Positions 41,590-50,618 of a DNA stretch of 64,000 nt are shown here, one piece after another; the stretch's first letter is position 1; every line of letters starts with the position of its first letter. The translations under genes were made by a program, and so were the position numbers. The stretch is from an uncultured Oscillospiraceae bacterium. Its GTDB lineage: Bacteria; Bacillota; Clostridia; Oscillospirales; Oscillospiraceae. The stretch is taken from contig CANQQU010000001.1 in NCBI GenBank assembly GCA_947626085.1, positions 1 to 64,000 of the forward strand. Reading direction: 5' to 3'. The notes under the pieces are model-generated. The model did no database searches. It was not told the origin of the DNA and saw only the letters and a list, made by a program, of their open reading frames with translations.

Positions 41590-42864
41590 ATGTTTGTGGA
41601 TAAAGTGCGGATCAGCGTTGCCGGCGGCCGGGGCGGAGACGGGGCGGTGGCCTTCCACCGGGAGAAATACGTGGCCGCCGGCGGCCCCGACGGGGGCGAC
41701 GGGGGCCACGGGGGCAGCGTGATCCTCCGGGTCAACGACAACCTGTCCACCCTGCTGGACTTTCGCTACAAGCGCAAATACCAGGCCCAGTCCGGCGTTG
41801 CCGGCGCCGGCGGACGGCGCAGCGGCAAGCGGGGGGAGGACCTGATCATCCAGGTGCCCCGGGGCACCGTGGTCCGGGATGCGGAGACGGAAAAAATCAT
41901 CGTGGACATGTCCACCGGGGAGGATTTCGTCCTGGCCAAGGGCGGCCGGGGCGGCTGGGGCAACGGCCGGTTCGCCACTGCCACCCGTCAGCTGCCCAGG
42001 TTTGCCAAGGCGGGCCGCCCGGGCCAGGAGCGGGACGTGATCCTGGAGCTGAAGCTCCTGGCGGATGTGGGCCTGGTGGGCTTTCCCAACGTGGGAAAAT
42101 CCACGATCCTGTCCCGGACCTCCAACGCCCGGCCCAAGATCGCCAACTACCACTTCACCACCCTCTACCCCAATCTGGGGGTCATCTATGTGGAGGAGGG
42201 GGTGTCCTTCGTCATGGCGGACATCCCAGGCATCATCGAGGGCGCCGCCCAGGGCGCCGGGCTGGGCCACGATTTTTTGCGGCACATCGACCGGTGCCGC
42301 CTGCTGGTCCATGTGGTGGACGTGTCCGGCAGCGAGGGCCGGGACCCGGTGGCGGATTTCGACGCCATCTGCGCCGAGCTGGCGGAGTATTCCCCGGACC
42401 TGGCCGCCCGGCCCATGCTGGTGGCCGCCAACAAGACGGACCTGCTGCCGCCGGATTCGGACAATTTGGAGCGGCTCCGGGCCCATGTCCAGGCCAAAGG
42501 GTGCGGCCTGCTGACCATCTCCGCCGGCACCGGACAGGGGCTGCGGGAGCTGGTTTTGACGGTTGCCCGGCAGCTGCGGGCCCTGCCGCCGGTGGCATAC
42601 TACGAACCGGAGTATGTGGAGCCGGAGGTCCAGCCCGGAGACCCGGAGGAGCTGGAGATCGAGCATCTGGGCAGCACCTGGGCCGTCACCGGGACCTGGC
42701 TGGAGCGGCTGATGCAGGATATCAATTTCCAGGACTACGAGAGCCGGAATTTCTTCGACCTCCAGCTTCGGAAGTGGGGCGTTTATGCCCGGCTGGAGGA
42801 AATGGGCATCCAGGATGGGGATACCGTGGATCTTTATGGCATGGAATTTGAATATCGGAAATAA
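41590..42864 (+). CDS. obgE: GTPase Obg (ribosome assembly)
   Basis: This 424-aa protein has the glycine-rich Obg domain (VAGGRGGDGAVAFHREKYVAAGGPDGGDGG). The G domain follows: GFPNVGKST G1, DIPGIIEGA G3 and NKTD G4. Then comes a C-terminal OCT domain (WLERLMQDINFQDYESRNFF). ATG 41590 after TTGGAGG is used; the track start lies in rpmA. It acts in 50S assembly and stress control. Confidence 0.95.
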   Translation: MFVDKVRISVAGGRGGDGAVAFHREKYVAAGGPDGGDGGHGGSVILRVNDNLSTLLDFRYKRKYQAQSGVAGAGGRRSGKRGEDLIIQVPRGTVVRDAETEKIIVDMSTGEDFVLAKGGRGGWGNGRFATATRQLPRFAKAGRPGQERDVILELKLLADVGLVGFPNVGKSTILSRTSNARPKIANYHFTTLYPNLGVIYVEEGVSFVMADIPGIIEGAAQGAGLGHDFLRHIDRCRLLVHVVDVSGSEGRDPVADFDAICAELAEYSPDLAARPMLVAANKTDLLPPDSDNLERLRAHVQAKGCGLLTISAGTGQGLRELVLTVARQLRALPPVAYYEPEYVEPEVQPGDPEELEIEHLGSTWAVTGTWLERLMQDINFQDYESRNFFDLQLRKWGVYARLEEMGIQDGDTVDLYGMEFEYRK

Positions 42865-42870
42865 AAACAT

Positions 42871-42929
42871 TTGCCATTTTCGCTAATCGTGCTATAATAA
42901 TGGAGTCACCGATCGTGTGACTCCATTTT
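42871..42929 (+). promoter_or_regulatory. Promoter with a perfect dyad at the transcription start, before the AraC gene
   Basis: TTGCCA (42871-42876) and TATAAT (42893-42898) are 16 bases apart. The dyad GGAGTCAC (42902-42909) / GTGACTCC (42917-42924) lies exactly over the expected start site, with ATTTTAGCTTTTT after it. It may be an operator for autorepression, or the obgE terminator overlapping a promoter. Confidence 0.6.
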
Positions 42930-42977
42930 AGCTTTTTCTCGCCGTTTTTGAATGACGCCGCGATAAGGAGGGCTCGT

Positions 42978-44129
42978 ATGATTTGGAACTTAAACCAAGT
43001 GAATTTCCGGCAGTTTGGAACGATCCTGCCGGAACAGACCGCCCGGAACCGCCGGGATCAGGAGGGCTACCGGGAGCGGCTCCAGCTCAGCGGCCCCGAC
43101 GCCCCGGTATATCTGGCGGGGGCGGATACCTGGCTGTGCAGCGGGGAGGGAATGACGGTGCTGTCCGTCTCCGCGGACAATGAGAACTTCTCCCATTTCT
43201 ATCTGGACAAGCCGGTGTTCATCCGGGCGGGGGTCTATTTTTCCCTGGCGCCTCTGACGGACACCGCCTGGGCGGACTATTCCGCCCCCGAGCCGCCGGT
43301 GCAGGTGGGTTCCCGGAACCAGGAGGAGGGATACCACGTCCAGACGAACCTCCGGGTGGAGCGGCTGTACACCTTCTTCTACCAGGAGAAGGAGCGGGGC
43401 TTTGTCTTCGCGGGGGAGGCCCATCCGGCTCTGGAGCTGACCTATGTGGATCAGGGCTCCCTGCACTCCGTGGCGGAGGGACAGGACCTGCTGCTGGAGC
43501 AGGGGGACATGGTCCTCTACGGCCCGGGGCAGTGGCATATGCAGTATGCCGATATCGGGGTGGCCCCCCGGTTCGTCACCGTGTCCTTCGATATCTCCGG
43601 GGCGGATCTTTCCGCCCTGACCAACCGAAAATTCCAGTCCCCCCAGCGGGCGGCCACCATTCTCAAGCAGATGCTCCAGGAGCAGGAGCGGATGGACGAC
43701 TACTCCAACGATATGATCCTGTGCCTGCTGAATCTGCTGCTGCTGACGCTGCAGCGGGAGGCGGGGGGCCACACCGAGCGGCTCAAAACCGCCCACGCCC
43801 TCCACGCGGAGAATGAGATCATTCGCAAGGCCCAGCAGTATATCAGCGCCCATGTGCGGGAGAAGATGTCGGTGCCCATGGTGGCGAAAAATGTGGACGT
43901 GAGTCCCAGCTACCTGACGGCCCTGTTCCACAAGAATCTCCAGATCTCCCCGGGGGAGTATATCCGCCGGGTAAAGCTCCAGGAGAGCAAGCAGATGATC
44001 CGGGAGAACAACATGAACTTCACCGAGATCGCCGCCGCCCTGCAATACTCCACGGTGCATCACTTCTCCCGGCAGTTTAAGGAGAAATTCGGCATCACCC
44101 CCACGGAGTACGCCAAATCGGTCCGGTAA
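42978..44129 (+). CDS. AraC-family transcriptional regulator with cupin-like sensor domain
   Basis: This 383-aa protein carries an N-terminal cupin-type domain (ALELTYVDQGSLHSVAEGQDLLLEQGDMVLYGPGQWH). The C-terminal AraC double helix-turn-helix has MSVPMVAKNVDVSPSYLTALFHK and MNFTEIAAALQYSTVHHFSRQFKEKFGITPTEY. AraC-cupin regulators usually respond to sugars. ATG 42978 follows AAGGAGG. Its target is unknown; a dyad over its own promoter suggests autoregulation. Confidence 0.85.
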   Translation: MIWNLNQVNFRQFGTILPEQTARNRRDQEGYRERLQLSGPDAPVYLAGADTWLCSGEGMTVLSVSADNENFSHFYLDKPVFIRAGVYFSLAPLTDTAWADYSAPEPPVQVGSRNQEEGYHVQTNLRVERLYTFFYQEKERGFVFAGEAHPALELTYVDQGSLHSVAEGQDLLLEQGDMVLYGPGQWHMQYADIGVAPRFVTVSFDISGADLSALTNRKFQSPQRAATILKQMLQEQERMDDYSNDMILCLLNLLLLTLQREAGGHTERLKTAHALHAENEIIRKAQQYISAHVREKMSVPMVAKNVDVSPSYLTALFHKNLQISPGEYIRRVKLQESKQMIRENNMNFTEIAAALQYSTVHHFSRQFKEKFGITPTEYAKSVR

Positions 44130-44134
44130 AAGCC

Positions 44135-44926
44135 ATGGATTTGAAAGTCTTGGCCGTGGGGGACGTGGTGGGCCGCCCGGGTATGGAGATGATCCGCAAG
44201 CATCTTCCCCGCCTTCGGCGGCAGCTGGAGGCGGACTTCGTGGTGGTCAACGGGGAGAACGCCAACGTGGTGGGAATGACCCCCCAGCAGGGGGAGGAAA
44301 TTCTGAACGCCGGAGCGGACGTGATCACCATGGGCAACCACACCTATCGCCACCGGGAGCTGGTCCCCTATCTGGAGGAATGCCCCCAGATCCTCCGCCC
44401 GGCAAATTTGGCGCCCCAGAGTCCGGGCCGGGGCTGGGCGGAGTTTGATACCCCTGTTGGAAAGCTGGCGGTGATCGACCTGATCGGCCGGTGCAATATG
44501 GACTACGGGCCGGACAACCCCTTTTTGCTGGTGGAAAAGCTGGTGAAAAAGCGCTCTACCCGGCTAATCCTGGTGGAGTTTCACGCCGAGGCCACCTCGG
44601 AGAAGCTGGCCATGGGCTATATGTTGGATGGCCAGGTCAGCGCCGTCTGGGGGACCCACACCCATGTGCCCACCGCCGATGCCCAGGTGCTGCCCCAGGG
44701 CACCGGCTATGTGACGGACCTGGGCATGACCGGACCGGCGATTTCGGTGCTGGGCATCCGGCCGGAGCTGTCCATCGCCCGGTTCCGGGGGGACCTTCCC
44801 GACCGGTATCGCTGGGCGGCGGGCCCGGCCAAGCTGGAGGGGGTACTCTTTACCCTGGACGCCCAGACCGGCCGCTGCCGGAAGGCGGAACGGGTGGATC
44901 TCCGGGAGGACGACCCCCGAGGCTGA
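44135..44926 (+). CDS. ymdB: YmdB-family metallophosphoesterase
   Basis: This 263-aa protein begins MDLKVLAVGDVVGRPGMEMIRKHLPRLR and contains VNGENANVVGMT, ITMGNHTYRHRE, VEFHAEATSEKLAMGYMLDG and GTHTHVPTADA, the metal-binding motifs of the YmdB/TIGR00282 family. In Bacillus this enzyme hydrolyses 2',3'-cAMP and influences biofilm and motility decisions. It starts six bases after the AraC gene and is probably co-transcribed with it. Confidence 0.88.
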   Translation: MDLKVLAVGDVVGRPGMEMIRKHLPRLRRQLEADFVVVNGENANVVGMTPQQGEEILNAGADVITMGNHTYRHRELVPYLEECPQILRPANLAPQSPGRGWAEFDTPVGKLAVIDLIGRCNMDYGPDNPFLLVEKLVKKRSTRLILVEFHAEATSEKLAMGYMLDGQVSAVWGTHTHVPTADAQVLPQGTGYVTDLGMTGPAISVLGIRPELSIARFRGDLPDRYRWAAGPAKLEGVLFTLDAQTGRCRKAERVDLREDDPRG

Positions 44927-44958
44927 GCCCCACCGCCTCCTCAAAATACGACAAAATC

Positions 44959-44991
44959 CCCGGAAGGCCCCTTGGGCCTCCCGGGGATGCG
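44959..44991. terminator. Bidirectional terminator between ymdB and the phosphofructokinase gene
   Basis: CCCCGGAAGGCCC and GGGCCTCCCGGGG pair (with a bulge) around CTT. It lies between convergent genes. Confidence 0.6.
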
Positions 44992-45002
44992 CTTAAAAAG
45001 GA

Positions 45003-46244
45003 TTATTTCGCGAAGACCCGCTTGAGCTGGACGAACCGGGGCAGGCCGTCCTCCTTGACCATGCCGGTCTCCCCCTGGATCAGGGGCAGGCAGTAGTCGA
45101 TGAAGCCCTGGGTCACGCCGTTGCCGGCCTCGTTGATCCACTCCTGGGGCACCTTCTTCTCGGTATTGGCCACCAGGCTCAGATCGAACAGCTCCGGCTC
45201 GCACTTGTAGCCCCCCTCCCGGGTGCAGCGGAAGCCCACCATCTTGTCGGTGATGCCGGCCACGGCGGACTCCACCGCCACCTTGCCGGACATGAAGGAC
45301 TCGGCGATGTCGGTGCCGGAGGCGCAGTGGGCGGCGCAGCGCTGCAGCAGGCTCAGCTCGATGGGCCGGACCTTGGCGCCGGTGGCGGCCTTGACGATGT
45401 CCGCCAGACGGGCGGCCAGGCCGCCCAGCTGGGCGTGGCCGAAGCCGTCGGTGCCGGAGGTCTTGGCCTCGGAGACGAAGGTGCCGTCGGCGTAGTGGAC
45501 GCCCTCGGACACCGCCACGATGCAGTTCTTCTTCTCGCCGTAGATCCGCTTCACGTCCGCCAGGAAGGCGTCCATGTCAAAGTCCCGCTCGGGCAGGTAC
45601 ACCAGGTCGGGCCCGTCCCCCTTGATCCCGGCCAGGGCGGCGGCGGCGGTGAGCCAGCCGGCGTGGCGGCCCATGCACTCCACGATGGTGACCATGCCGG
45701 TGTCGTACACCTGGGAATCCCGGCTGACCTCCATGAAGGAGGTGGCGATATACTTGGCGGCGGAGGCGAAGCCCGGGCAGTGGTCCGTGCCGGCCAGGTC
45801 GTTGTCGATGGTCTTGGGCACACCCATGACCCGGCACTCGTAGCCGGCCTTGCTCATATATTTGGAGATCTTGTTGCAGGTGTCCATGGAGTCGTTGCCG
45901 CCGTTGTAGAAGAAATAGCGGACGTTGTACTTCTTGAAGATCTCCAGGATGCGCTTATAGTCCGTGTCGTCCACGTCCGGGTCCGCGATTTTATACCGGC
46001 AGGAGCCTAGGGCGGAGGAGGGGGTGTAGAGCATCCGCTCCAGCTCCTTGGGGTCCTCCTCGTCCATGATCATCAGCTGGTCGTTCAGAACGCCCTTGAT
46101 GCCGTGGAACGCGCCGTAGACCTTGGTGATGTTGGGGTTTTCCAGGCCGGTTTTGATCACGCCGTAGGCGGAGCAGTTGATCACGGCGGACGGGCCGCCG
46201 GACTGGCCGATGATCAAGGAACCGACCAGAGGCTTTTCAGACAT
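45003..46244 (-). CDS. Phosphofructokinase, PPi-dependent type
   Basis: This 413-aa enzyme has GQSGGPSAVINCSAYG for phosphate binding, YNGGNDSMDTCNKIS and GVPKTIDNDLAGTDHCPGFASAAKY. The Asp in GGNDS and the Lys in PKTIDND are the residues that mark pyrophosphate-dependent enzymes in place of Gly/Gly in ATP-PFK. It makes fructose-1,6-bisphosphate reversibly, next to the aldolase that splits it. ATG 46244 follows TTGGAGGGAACAATT; the track start is upstream. Confidence 0.9.
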   Translation of the reverse strand: MSEKPLVGSLIIGQSGGPSAVINCSAYGVIKTGLENPNITKVYGAFHGIKGVLNDQLMIMDEEDPKELERMLYTPSSALGSCRYKIADPDVDDTDYKRILEIFKKYNVRYFFYNGGNDSMDTCNKISKYMSKAGYECRVMGVPKTIDNDLAGTDHCPGFASAAKYIATSFMEVSRDSQVYDTGMVTIVECMGRHAGWLTAAAALAGIKGDGPDLVYLPERDFDMDAFLADVKRIYGEKKNCIVAVSEGVHYADGTFVSEAKTSGTDGFGHAQLGGLAARLADIVKAATGAKVRPIELSLLQRCAAHCASGTDIAESFMSGKVAVESAVAGITDKMVGFRCTREGGYKCEPELFDLSLVANTEKKVPQEWINEAGNGVTQGFIDYCLPLIQGETGMVKEDGLPRFVQLKRVFAK

Positions 46245-46356
46245 AATTGTTCCCTCCAAGTAAAGAATATCAGACAAAAAATACCGGCAAGACAGGGCTG
46301 TTTTGCCGCTTCTGACTAATTATAGCACGCCGGGGGAAAAATGGCAAATATTTTTA

Positions 46357-46384
46357 TTGAAAAACGGAAAATTCATGGTATAAT
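46357..46384 (+). promoter_or_regulatory. Promoter of fba
   Basis: TTGAAA (46357-46362) and TATAAT (46379-46384) are 16 bases apart, 36 bases before fba. The region is AT-rich between two GC-rich genes. Confidence 0.75.
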
Positions 46385-46419
46385 ACCTTTTAGGAAAAAA
46401 TTGAAAGGAAGGATTTCCC

Positions 46420-47358
46420 ATGCCCCTAGTCACATCCAAAGAAATGTTTAAGAAGGCCTACGACGGCGGTTACGCCATCGGCGCTTTCAACGTCAACAAT
46501 ATGGAGATCGTCCAGGGCATCACCGAGGCCTGCCGGGAGGAAAAGGCCCCTGTGATCCTCCAGGTCTCCAAGGGCGCCCGGGCCTATGCCAACCACACCT
46601 ACCTGGTGAAGCTGGTGGAGGCCGCCGTGATCGAATGCCCCGAGATCCCCATCGTGCTCCATCTGGACCACGGTCCCGACTTCGAGACCTGCAAGAGCTG
46701 CATCGACGGCGGCTTTACCTCCGTCATGATCGACGCCTCCTCCAAGCCCTTCAAAGAGAATATTGAGATCACCCGCAAGGTGGTGGAGTACGCCCACGAC
46801 CACGGCGTGGTGGTGGAGGCCGAGCTGGGCACCCTGGCCGGCATCGAGGACGAGGTGAAGGTCTCCGCCGAGGATTCCTCCTACACCCACCCCGAAGAGG
46901 TGGAGGAATTTGTGTCCAAGACCGGCTGCGACTCCCTGGCCATCGCCATTGGCACCAGCCACGGCGCCTACAAGTTCAAGCCCGGCACCAAGCCCCAGCT
47001 CCGCTTCGACGTGCTGGAGGAGGTCTCCCGCCGTCTGCCCGGCTTCCCCATCGTGCTTCACGGTTCTTCTTCCGTGCCCCAGAATTATGTGGAGATGATC
47101 AATTCCCACGGCGGCAAGATGCCCGGCGCCATTGGCGTGCCGGAGGATCAGCTCCGCCACGCGGCTGAGCTGTCCGTGTGCAAGATCAACATCGACTCCG
47201 ATCTGCGGCTGGCCATGACCGGCACCATCCGGCAGTTCTTTGACGAGCATCCCGACAAGTTCGACCCCCGGGAGTACCTGAAGCCCGCCCGGGCCAACAT
47301 CAAGGAGCTGGTCCGCCACAAGCTCATCGACGTTCTCGGCTGCGCCGGAAAGGCGTAA
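46420..47358 (+). CDS. fba: Fructose-bisphosphate aldolase, class II
   Basis: This 312-aa enzyme begins MPLVTSKEMFKKAYDGGYAIGAFNVNNMEIVQGI. It has the zinc-binding region VLHLDHGPDFETCKSCIDGGFTSVMIDAS, then VEAELGTLAGIED, IGTSHGAYKFKPG and VLHGSSSVP. It cleaves fructose-1,6-bisphosphate in glycolysis, directly after and divergent from the PPi-phosphofructokinase gene. AAAGGAAGG precedes the ATG. Confidence 0.96.
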   Translation: MPLVTSKEMFKKAYDGGYAIGAFNVNNMEIVQGITEACREEKAPVILQVSKGARAYANHTYLVKLVEAAVIECPEIPIVLHLDHGPDFETCKSCIDGGFTSVMIDASSKPFKENIEITRKVVEYAHDHGVVVEAELGTLAGIEDEVKVSAEDSSYTHPEEVEEFVSKTGCDSLAIAIGTSHGAYKFKPGTKPQLRFDVLEEVSRRLPGFPIVLHGSSSVPQNYVEMINSHGGKMPGAIGVPEDQLRHAAELSVCKINIDSDLRLAMTGTIRQFFDEHPDKFDPREYLKPARANIKELVRHKLIDVLGCAGKA

Positions 47359-47410
47359 AAGAAAAACGCTGCGCCCCCGCCAAAAGCGGGGGCGTTGGAC
47401 TTCTTCAAGA

Positions 47411-47437
47411 TTTGCCGGCGGGGCTACGAAAGCCCCG
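47411..47437. terminator. Bidirectional hairpin between fba and the DUF975-like gene
   Basis: CCGGCGGGGC and GCCCCGCCGG flank TACGAAA. A further GC hairpin lies just before it at ~47371-47394 (CGCCCCCGCC / GGCGGGGGCG type). Both separate convergent genes. Confidence 0.7.
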
Positions 47438-47452
47438 CCGGCCTTTGTGTCA

Positions 47453-48457
47453 TTAATACGTCCAGGGCACCTTCACGGGCGGCGTCTGCCGCGGCGCCTG
47501 CTCCGGCGGATGGTGCAGGGTCTCATAAGCCCGAGCCAGGGTGACGGTGACATAGTTTTTCGCCACGAGGATCAGCACCCCCTGCCCGATCAGGGACAGC
47601 CCGTAGAACAGATAGAAGGCCGCGTCCTGGGAGATCGGCAGCTGGATTCCCAGCAAAGGCAGAAGAAGATCCCCATAGGAAAGGGCCGTGAGCAGCGTTA
47701 GGGCCAGGTAGTACCACCAGAAGCTCAGGTCCAGCTTCAGAAGAGCCATCCGGCTGCCCCGGGTGATTCGGCTGCTGCGGCGCAGGGCGGAAAGGGCGCC
47801 GGCCTGTGGATCCTCCCACAGCGCGAACTCCGCCAACCGGAACCGGTAGAAAAAGGGCGCGCAGACCGCCAGATATACGATGAGGAAAATGCCCAGCATG
47901 GGGGCCATGGCCTGGGACACCGCCGCCTCCATGGCGTCCGTGATCTCAACGGAACCCGCCACGGCGGACTGGGAGGCCAGAGGCTCCAGCGCTTCCATCA
48001 GGGGCCGGGCCAGCGGGGTCATCAGATACAGGCTCATGCTGGGGTAGAAGCAGATCATCCCCAGGGCCAGGAAGATCAGGGCTTTGATCACCAGGAACCG
48101 GGCCGCCGGACCGACCCGGCGGATCCCCTGAAGCAGATCCTGTGGCGCGGCGTCCTCCCCCCGGGCCAGCTTCCAGGCCACAAACAGGTAGCCGATATTC
48201 CAGAAGGCCAGGAGGATCGATACCAGGGGCTGGATCAGCGCCTGGACCGAGGACAGGATCGAGCGGTACCCCATCCCGCTCAGCCCTCCGGTGCCGGCGA
48301 TCTGGCTCTGTAAAACGGCGTCTACCACCGTCAGCAGCAGCAGCGCGGCCACCGTGACCCCGGCGTGGATCCCGACCAGCCGCAAGGGCCTGCTCTGGGA
48401 CCGGGAAAGCGCTTCCTTTGCCTGGATTTTCAAATCCCGCCGATTGAATGTATCCAT
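47453..48457 (-). CDS. Integral membrane protein, DUF975-like
   Basis: This 334-aa protein has about six transmembrane segments (VGIHAGVTVAALLLLTVVDAV, IFLALGMICFYPSMSLYLM, LDLSFWWYYLALTLLTALSYG) and a loop with RITRGSRMALLKLDLSFWWYY that is characteristic of DUF975 proteins. The N-terminal MDTFNRRDLKIQAKEAL is cytoplasmic. The function is unknown in this family. ATG 48457 follows AAGAGGAAACTCG. Confidence 0.75.
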   Translation of the reverse strand: MDTFNRRDLKIQAKEALSRSQSRPLRLVGIHAGVTVAALLLLTVVDAVLQSQIAGTGGLSGMGYRSILSSVQALIQPLVSILLAFWNIGYLFVAWKLARGEDAAPQDLLQGIRRVGPAARFLVIKALIFLALGMICFYPSMSLYLMTPLARPLMEALEPLASQSAVAGSVEITDAMEAAVSQAMAPMLGIFLIVYLAVCAPFFYRFRLAEFALWEDPQAGALSALRRSSRITRGSRMALLKLDLSFWWYYLALTLLTALSYGDLLLPLLGIQLPISQDAAFYLFYGLSLIGQGVLILVAKNYVTVTLARAYETLHHPPEQAPRQTPPVKVPWTY

Positions 48458-48561
48458 CGAGTTTCCTCTTTTCTGTCCACAACTATCTATGTTATAATCC
48501 AATTTCCGCAAAATAGCAAATGAAATTTTTGTTACACCCCAAAAAGGCTTTTCCCGCCGGT

Positions 48562-48590
48562 TTGACAATCCGGCGGGGGGCTGTTATAAT
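48562..48590 (+). promoter_or_regulatory. Promoter of the XRE-TPR regulator
   Basis: TTGACA (48562-48567) and TATAAT (48585-48590) are 17 bases apart, an exact consensus. On the opposite strand TTGCTA and TATAAC at ~48523-48495, also 17 apart, form the divergent promoter of the DUF975-like gene. Confidence 0.88.
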
Positions 48591-48611
48591 GAAAAAAAGG
48601 GGGCGAAAACC

Positions 48612-49427
48612 GTGGAAACCATTGGACAGCGGCTGAAGGAGGCCAGATTGGCAGCGGGTCTGTCCCAGCGGCAGCTGGCGGGGGAATATCTGACCCGGAA
48701 TATGCTCTCCCTGATCGAAAACGGCTCCGCCACCCCCTCCCTGGACGCCCTGACCTATCTGGCGGCCAAGCTGGGCAAGCCGGTGAGCTACTTTTTGGAG
48801 GAGCAGACAGTGACCTCCCCCAATCAGGAGGCCATGGCCCAGGCCCGGGCGGCCTTTTCCCAAAAGGATCCCGCTGGGGTGCTGGCTGCGCTGGAGGAAT
48901 ACCGGGCCCCGGACGGGGTGTTCGACCAGGAGTATTACCTGCTCTCCGCCCTGTGCCGGATGGACCTGGCGGAGGCGGCGATCCGCCAGGGGCGGCGGCC
49001 CTATGCCGCCACGCTTTTGGAGCAGGCGGAGCGGGCGGGGCAGAGAAGCGATTATTTTAGTCCTTGGCGTGCCCAGCTCTGGTTGCTGACGGCCCGGGCC
49101 GACCCGGCGAGACTTCAGGAGGCGGCGGAGAAGCTCCCGGCTCTGGACCCGGCCCTGCTGGTACTGGCGGCGGCGGCCCTGGAGGCCGGAGACCCCGCGG
49201 GCTGCGGCAGGCTTTTGGACGCGGCGAAGGATCGGGAGAGCCCGGAATGGAGCTTTCTCCGGGGCAGGGCGTATCTGGCTCAGGAGGATTACGAACAGGC
49301 CCGGCCCTGCCTGGAGCGGGGGGAGGCCTTTTCCCCGGAGGCGGCGGCGCCTCTGCTGGAGCAGTGCTGCCGGGAGCTGGGGGACTACAAAATGGCCTAT
49401 TTTTACGCCTGCAAGCAGAAAAAATGA
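48612..49427 (+). CDS. XRE-family regulator with C-terminal TPR-like repeats
   Basis: This 271-aa protein has an N-terminal XRE helix-turn-helix (IGQRLKEARLAAGLSQRQLAGEYLTRNMLSLIENG), with LDALTYLAAKLGKPVSYFLEE completing it. From residue 80 on it is Ala/Leu/Glu-rich, with TPR-like helical pairs (LLSALCRMDLAEAAIRQGRRPYAATLLEQA). It starts at GTG just after a consensus promoter. Such Rgg/PlcR-like proteins bind peptides, but no peptide gene is visible nearby. Confidence 0.82.
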   Translation: METIGQRLKEARLAAGLSQRQLAGEYLTRNMLSLIENGSATPSLDALTYLAAKLGKPVSYFLEEQTVTSPNQEAMAQARAAFSQKDPAGVLAALEEYRAPDGVFDQEYYLLSALCRMDLAEAAIRQGRRPYAATLLEQAERAGQRSDYFSPWRAQLWLLTARADPARLQEAAEKLPALDPALLVLAAAALEAGDPAGCGRLLDAAKDRESPEWSFLRGRAYLAQEDYEQARPCLERGEAFSPEAAAPLLEQCCRELGDYKMAYFYACKQKK

Positions 49428-49454
49428 CCGAGGGTCTGGTACCCTCGGTCTTTA
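49427..49454. terminator. Bidirectional terminator
   Basis: GACCGAGGGT and ACCCTCGGTC flank CTGGT, with TTTATT after it on the plus strand. It separates the XRE-TPR gene from alr. Confidence 0.8.
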
Positions 49455-50618
49455 TTCGTCCAAAAGATAGTGGACGGCGTGGACGGTCTTTCCCCCCTGG
49501 CGGTAGAGCCGGGGCACCCGGCGGCTGATGCCGCAGATAAACTCATAGTTGAAGCTGTCCGCCGCCGCGGCGATCTGCTCCACGGTGATCTCCCGGCCGC
49601 CATCCCGGCCCACCAGCACCACCGAATCGCCCACCTGGGTCTCGGGGATCGCGGTGACGTCTACCATCATCTGATCCATACACACCCGGCCCAGGATGGG
49701 GGCCTCTTTCCCATGGATCAGAACGTGGAATTTCCCGGAGAGGCTCCGCCGGTAGCCGTCGGCATAGCCCACCGGCACCGTGGCCACCAGGGTGGGGGCG
49801 GTGGTGACGTAGGCGCCGCCGTAGCTGATCTCCCGGCCCGGGGGTAGGAGCTTCACATGGCTCACCCGGCTGCGCCACTGGAGGGCGGGGGAGAGGGGCA
49901 GGTCCTGAGGGTCCACCTGGTCGCTGGGGTACAGACCATAGGTGACGATGCCGGAGCGCACCATCTCATAGTGCCGGGAAAAATTCATCAGCCCGGCGGA
50001 ATTGTCCAGATGCCGGATGGGAATACGCAGGCCCAAATCCCGCAGCCGGGCGTCAAATTCGTCAAACAGAGCCGCCTGGGCCTGGGACCGGGTGAGGTCC
50101 GCCCCGTCGGCGGTGGCAAAGTGGCTGAACAGCCCCTCCGCTCGGAGTCCGGGCAGGGCGGCGATTTGAACGCAGGTTTCCGCCGCCTCTTGGGTGGCCT
50201 GGAAGCCGATCCGGCTCATGCCGGTGTCCACGGCGAAGTGGAAGGGCGCGGTTTTTCCCTGGCGTACCGCTTCGGCGGACAGGGCCAGGGCGTCCTCCCA
50301 GGAAAAGAGGGCGGGCCGAATGTCCTGGGACACCAGGGCGGGGTAGGCGGTGACGGGGGTGTGGCCCAGAATGAGAATGGGGATTTTGATCCCCGCCTGG
50401 CGCAGCTCCAGGGCCTCCAAAATGGAGGAGACCCCGAAAAAGGCGCACCGGTCCTCCAAATATCGGGCGATTTGAATGGCCCCGTGGCCATAGGCGTCGG
50501 CCTTGACCACCGCCATCACCGGCACGCCGGTTTTTTTCGCCACCGCGTCGATGTTTTTCCCCACGGCGTCTAAGTCGATGGTCACATAGGTGCTGTCAAA
50601 TTCCGCGAGACGGCTCAA
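49452..50618 (-). CDS. alr: Alanine racemase
   Basis: This 388-aa PLP enzyme has AVVKADAYGHGA with the PLP lysine near the N-terminus, HFATADGAD, SAGLMNFSRHYEMVRSGIVTYGLYPS, and the C-terminal domain VGRVCMDQMMVDVT. It makes D-alanine for peptidoglycan. The start is TTG 50618, overlapping the stop of the upstream gene as TTGA, so the two are coupled. It forms a group with the DUF3786-like and PAP2 genes upstream. Confidence 0.93.
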   Translation of the reverse strand: MSRLAEFDSTYVTIDLDAVGKNIDAVAKKTGVPVMAVVKADAYGHGAIQIARYLEDRCAFFGVSSILEALELRQAGIKIPILILGHTPVTAYPALVSQDIRPALFSWEDALALSAEAVRQGKTAPFHFAVDTGMSRIGFQATQEAAETCVQIAALPGLRAEGLFSHFATADGADLTRSQAQAALFDEFDARLRDLGLRIPIRHLDNSAGLMNFSRHYEMVRSGIVTYGLYPSDQVDPQDLPLSPALQWRSRVSHVKLLPPGREISYGGAYVTTAPTLVATVPVGYADGYRRSLSGKFHVLIHGKEAPILGRVCMDQMMVDVTAIPETQVGDSVVLVGRDGGREITVEQIAAAADSFNYEFICGISRRVPRLYRQGGKTVHAVHYLLDE

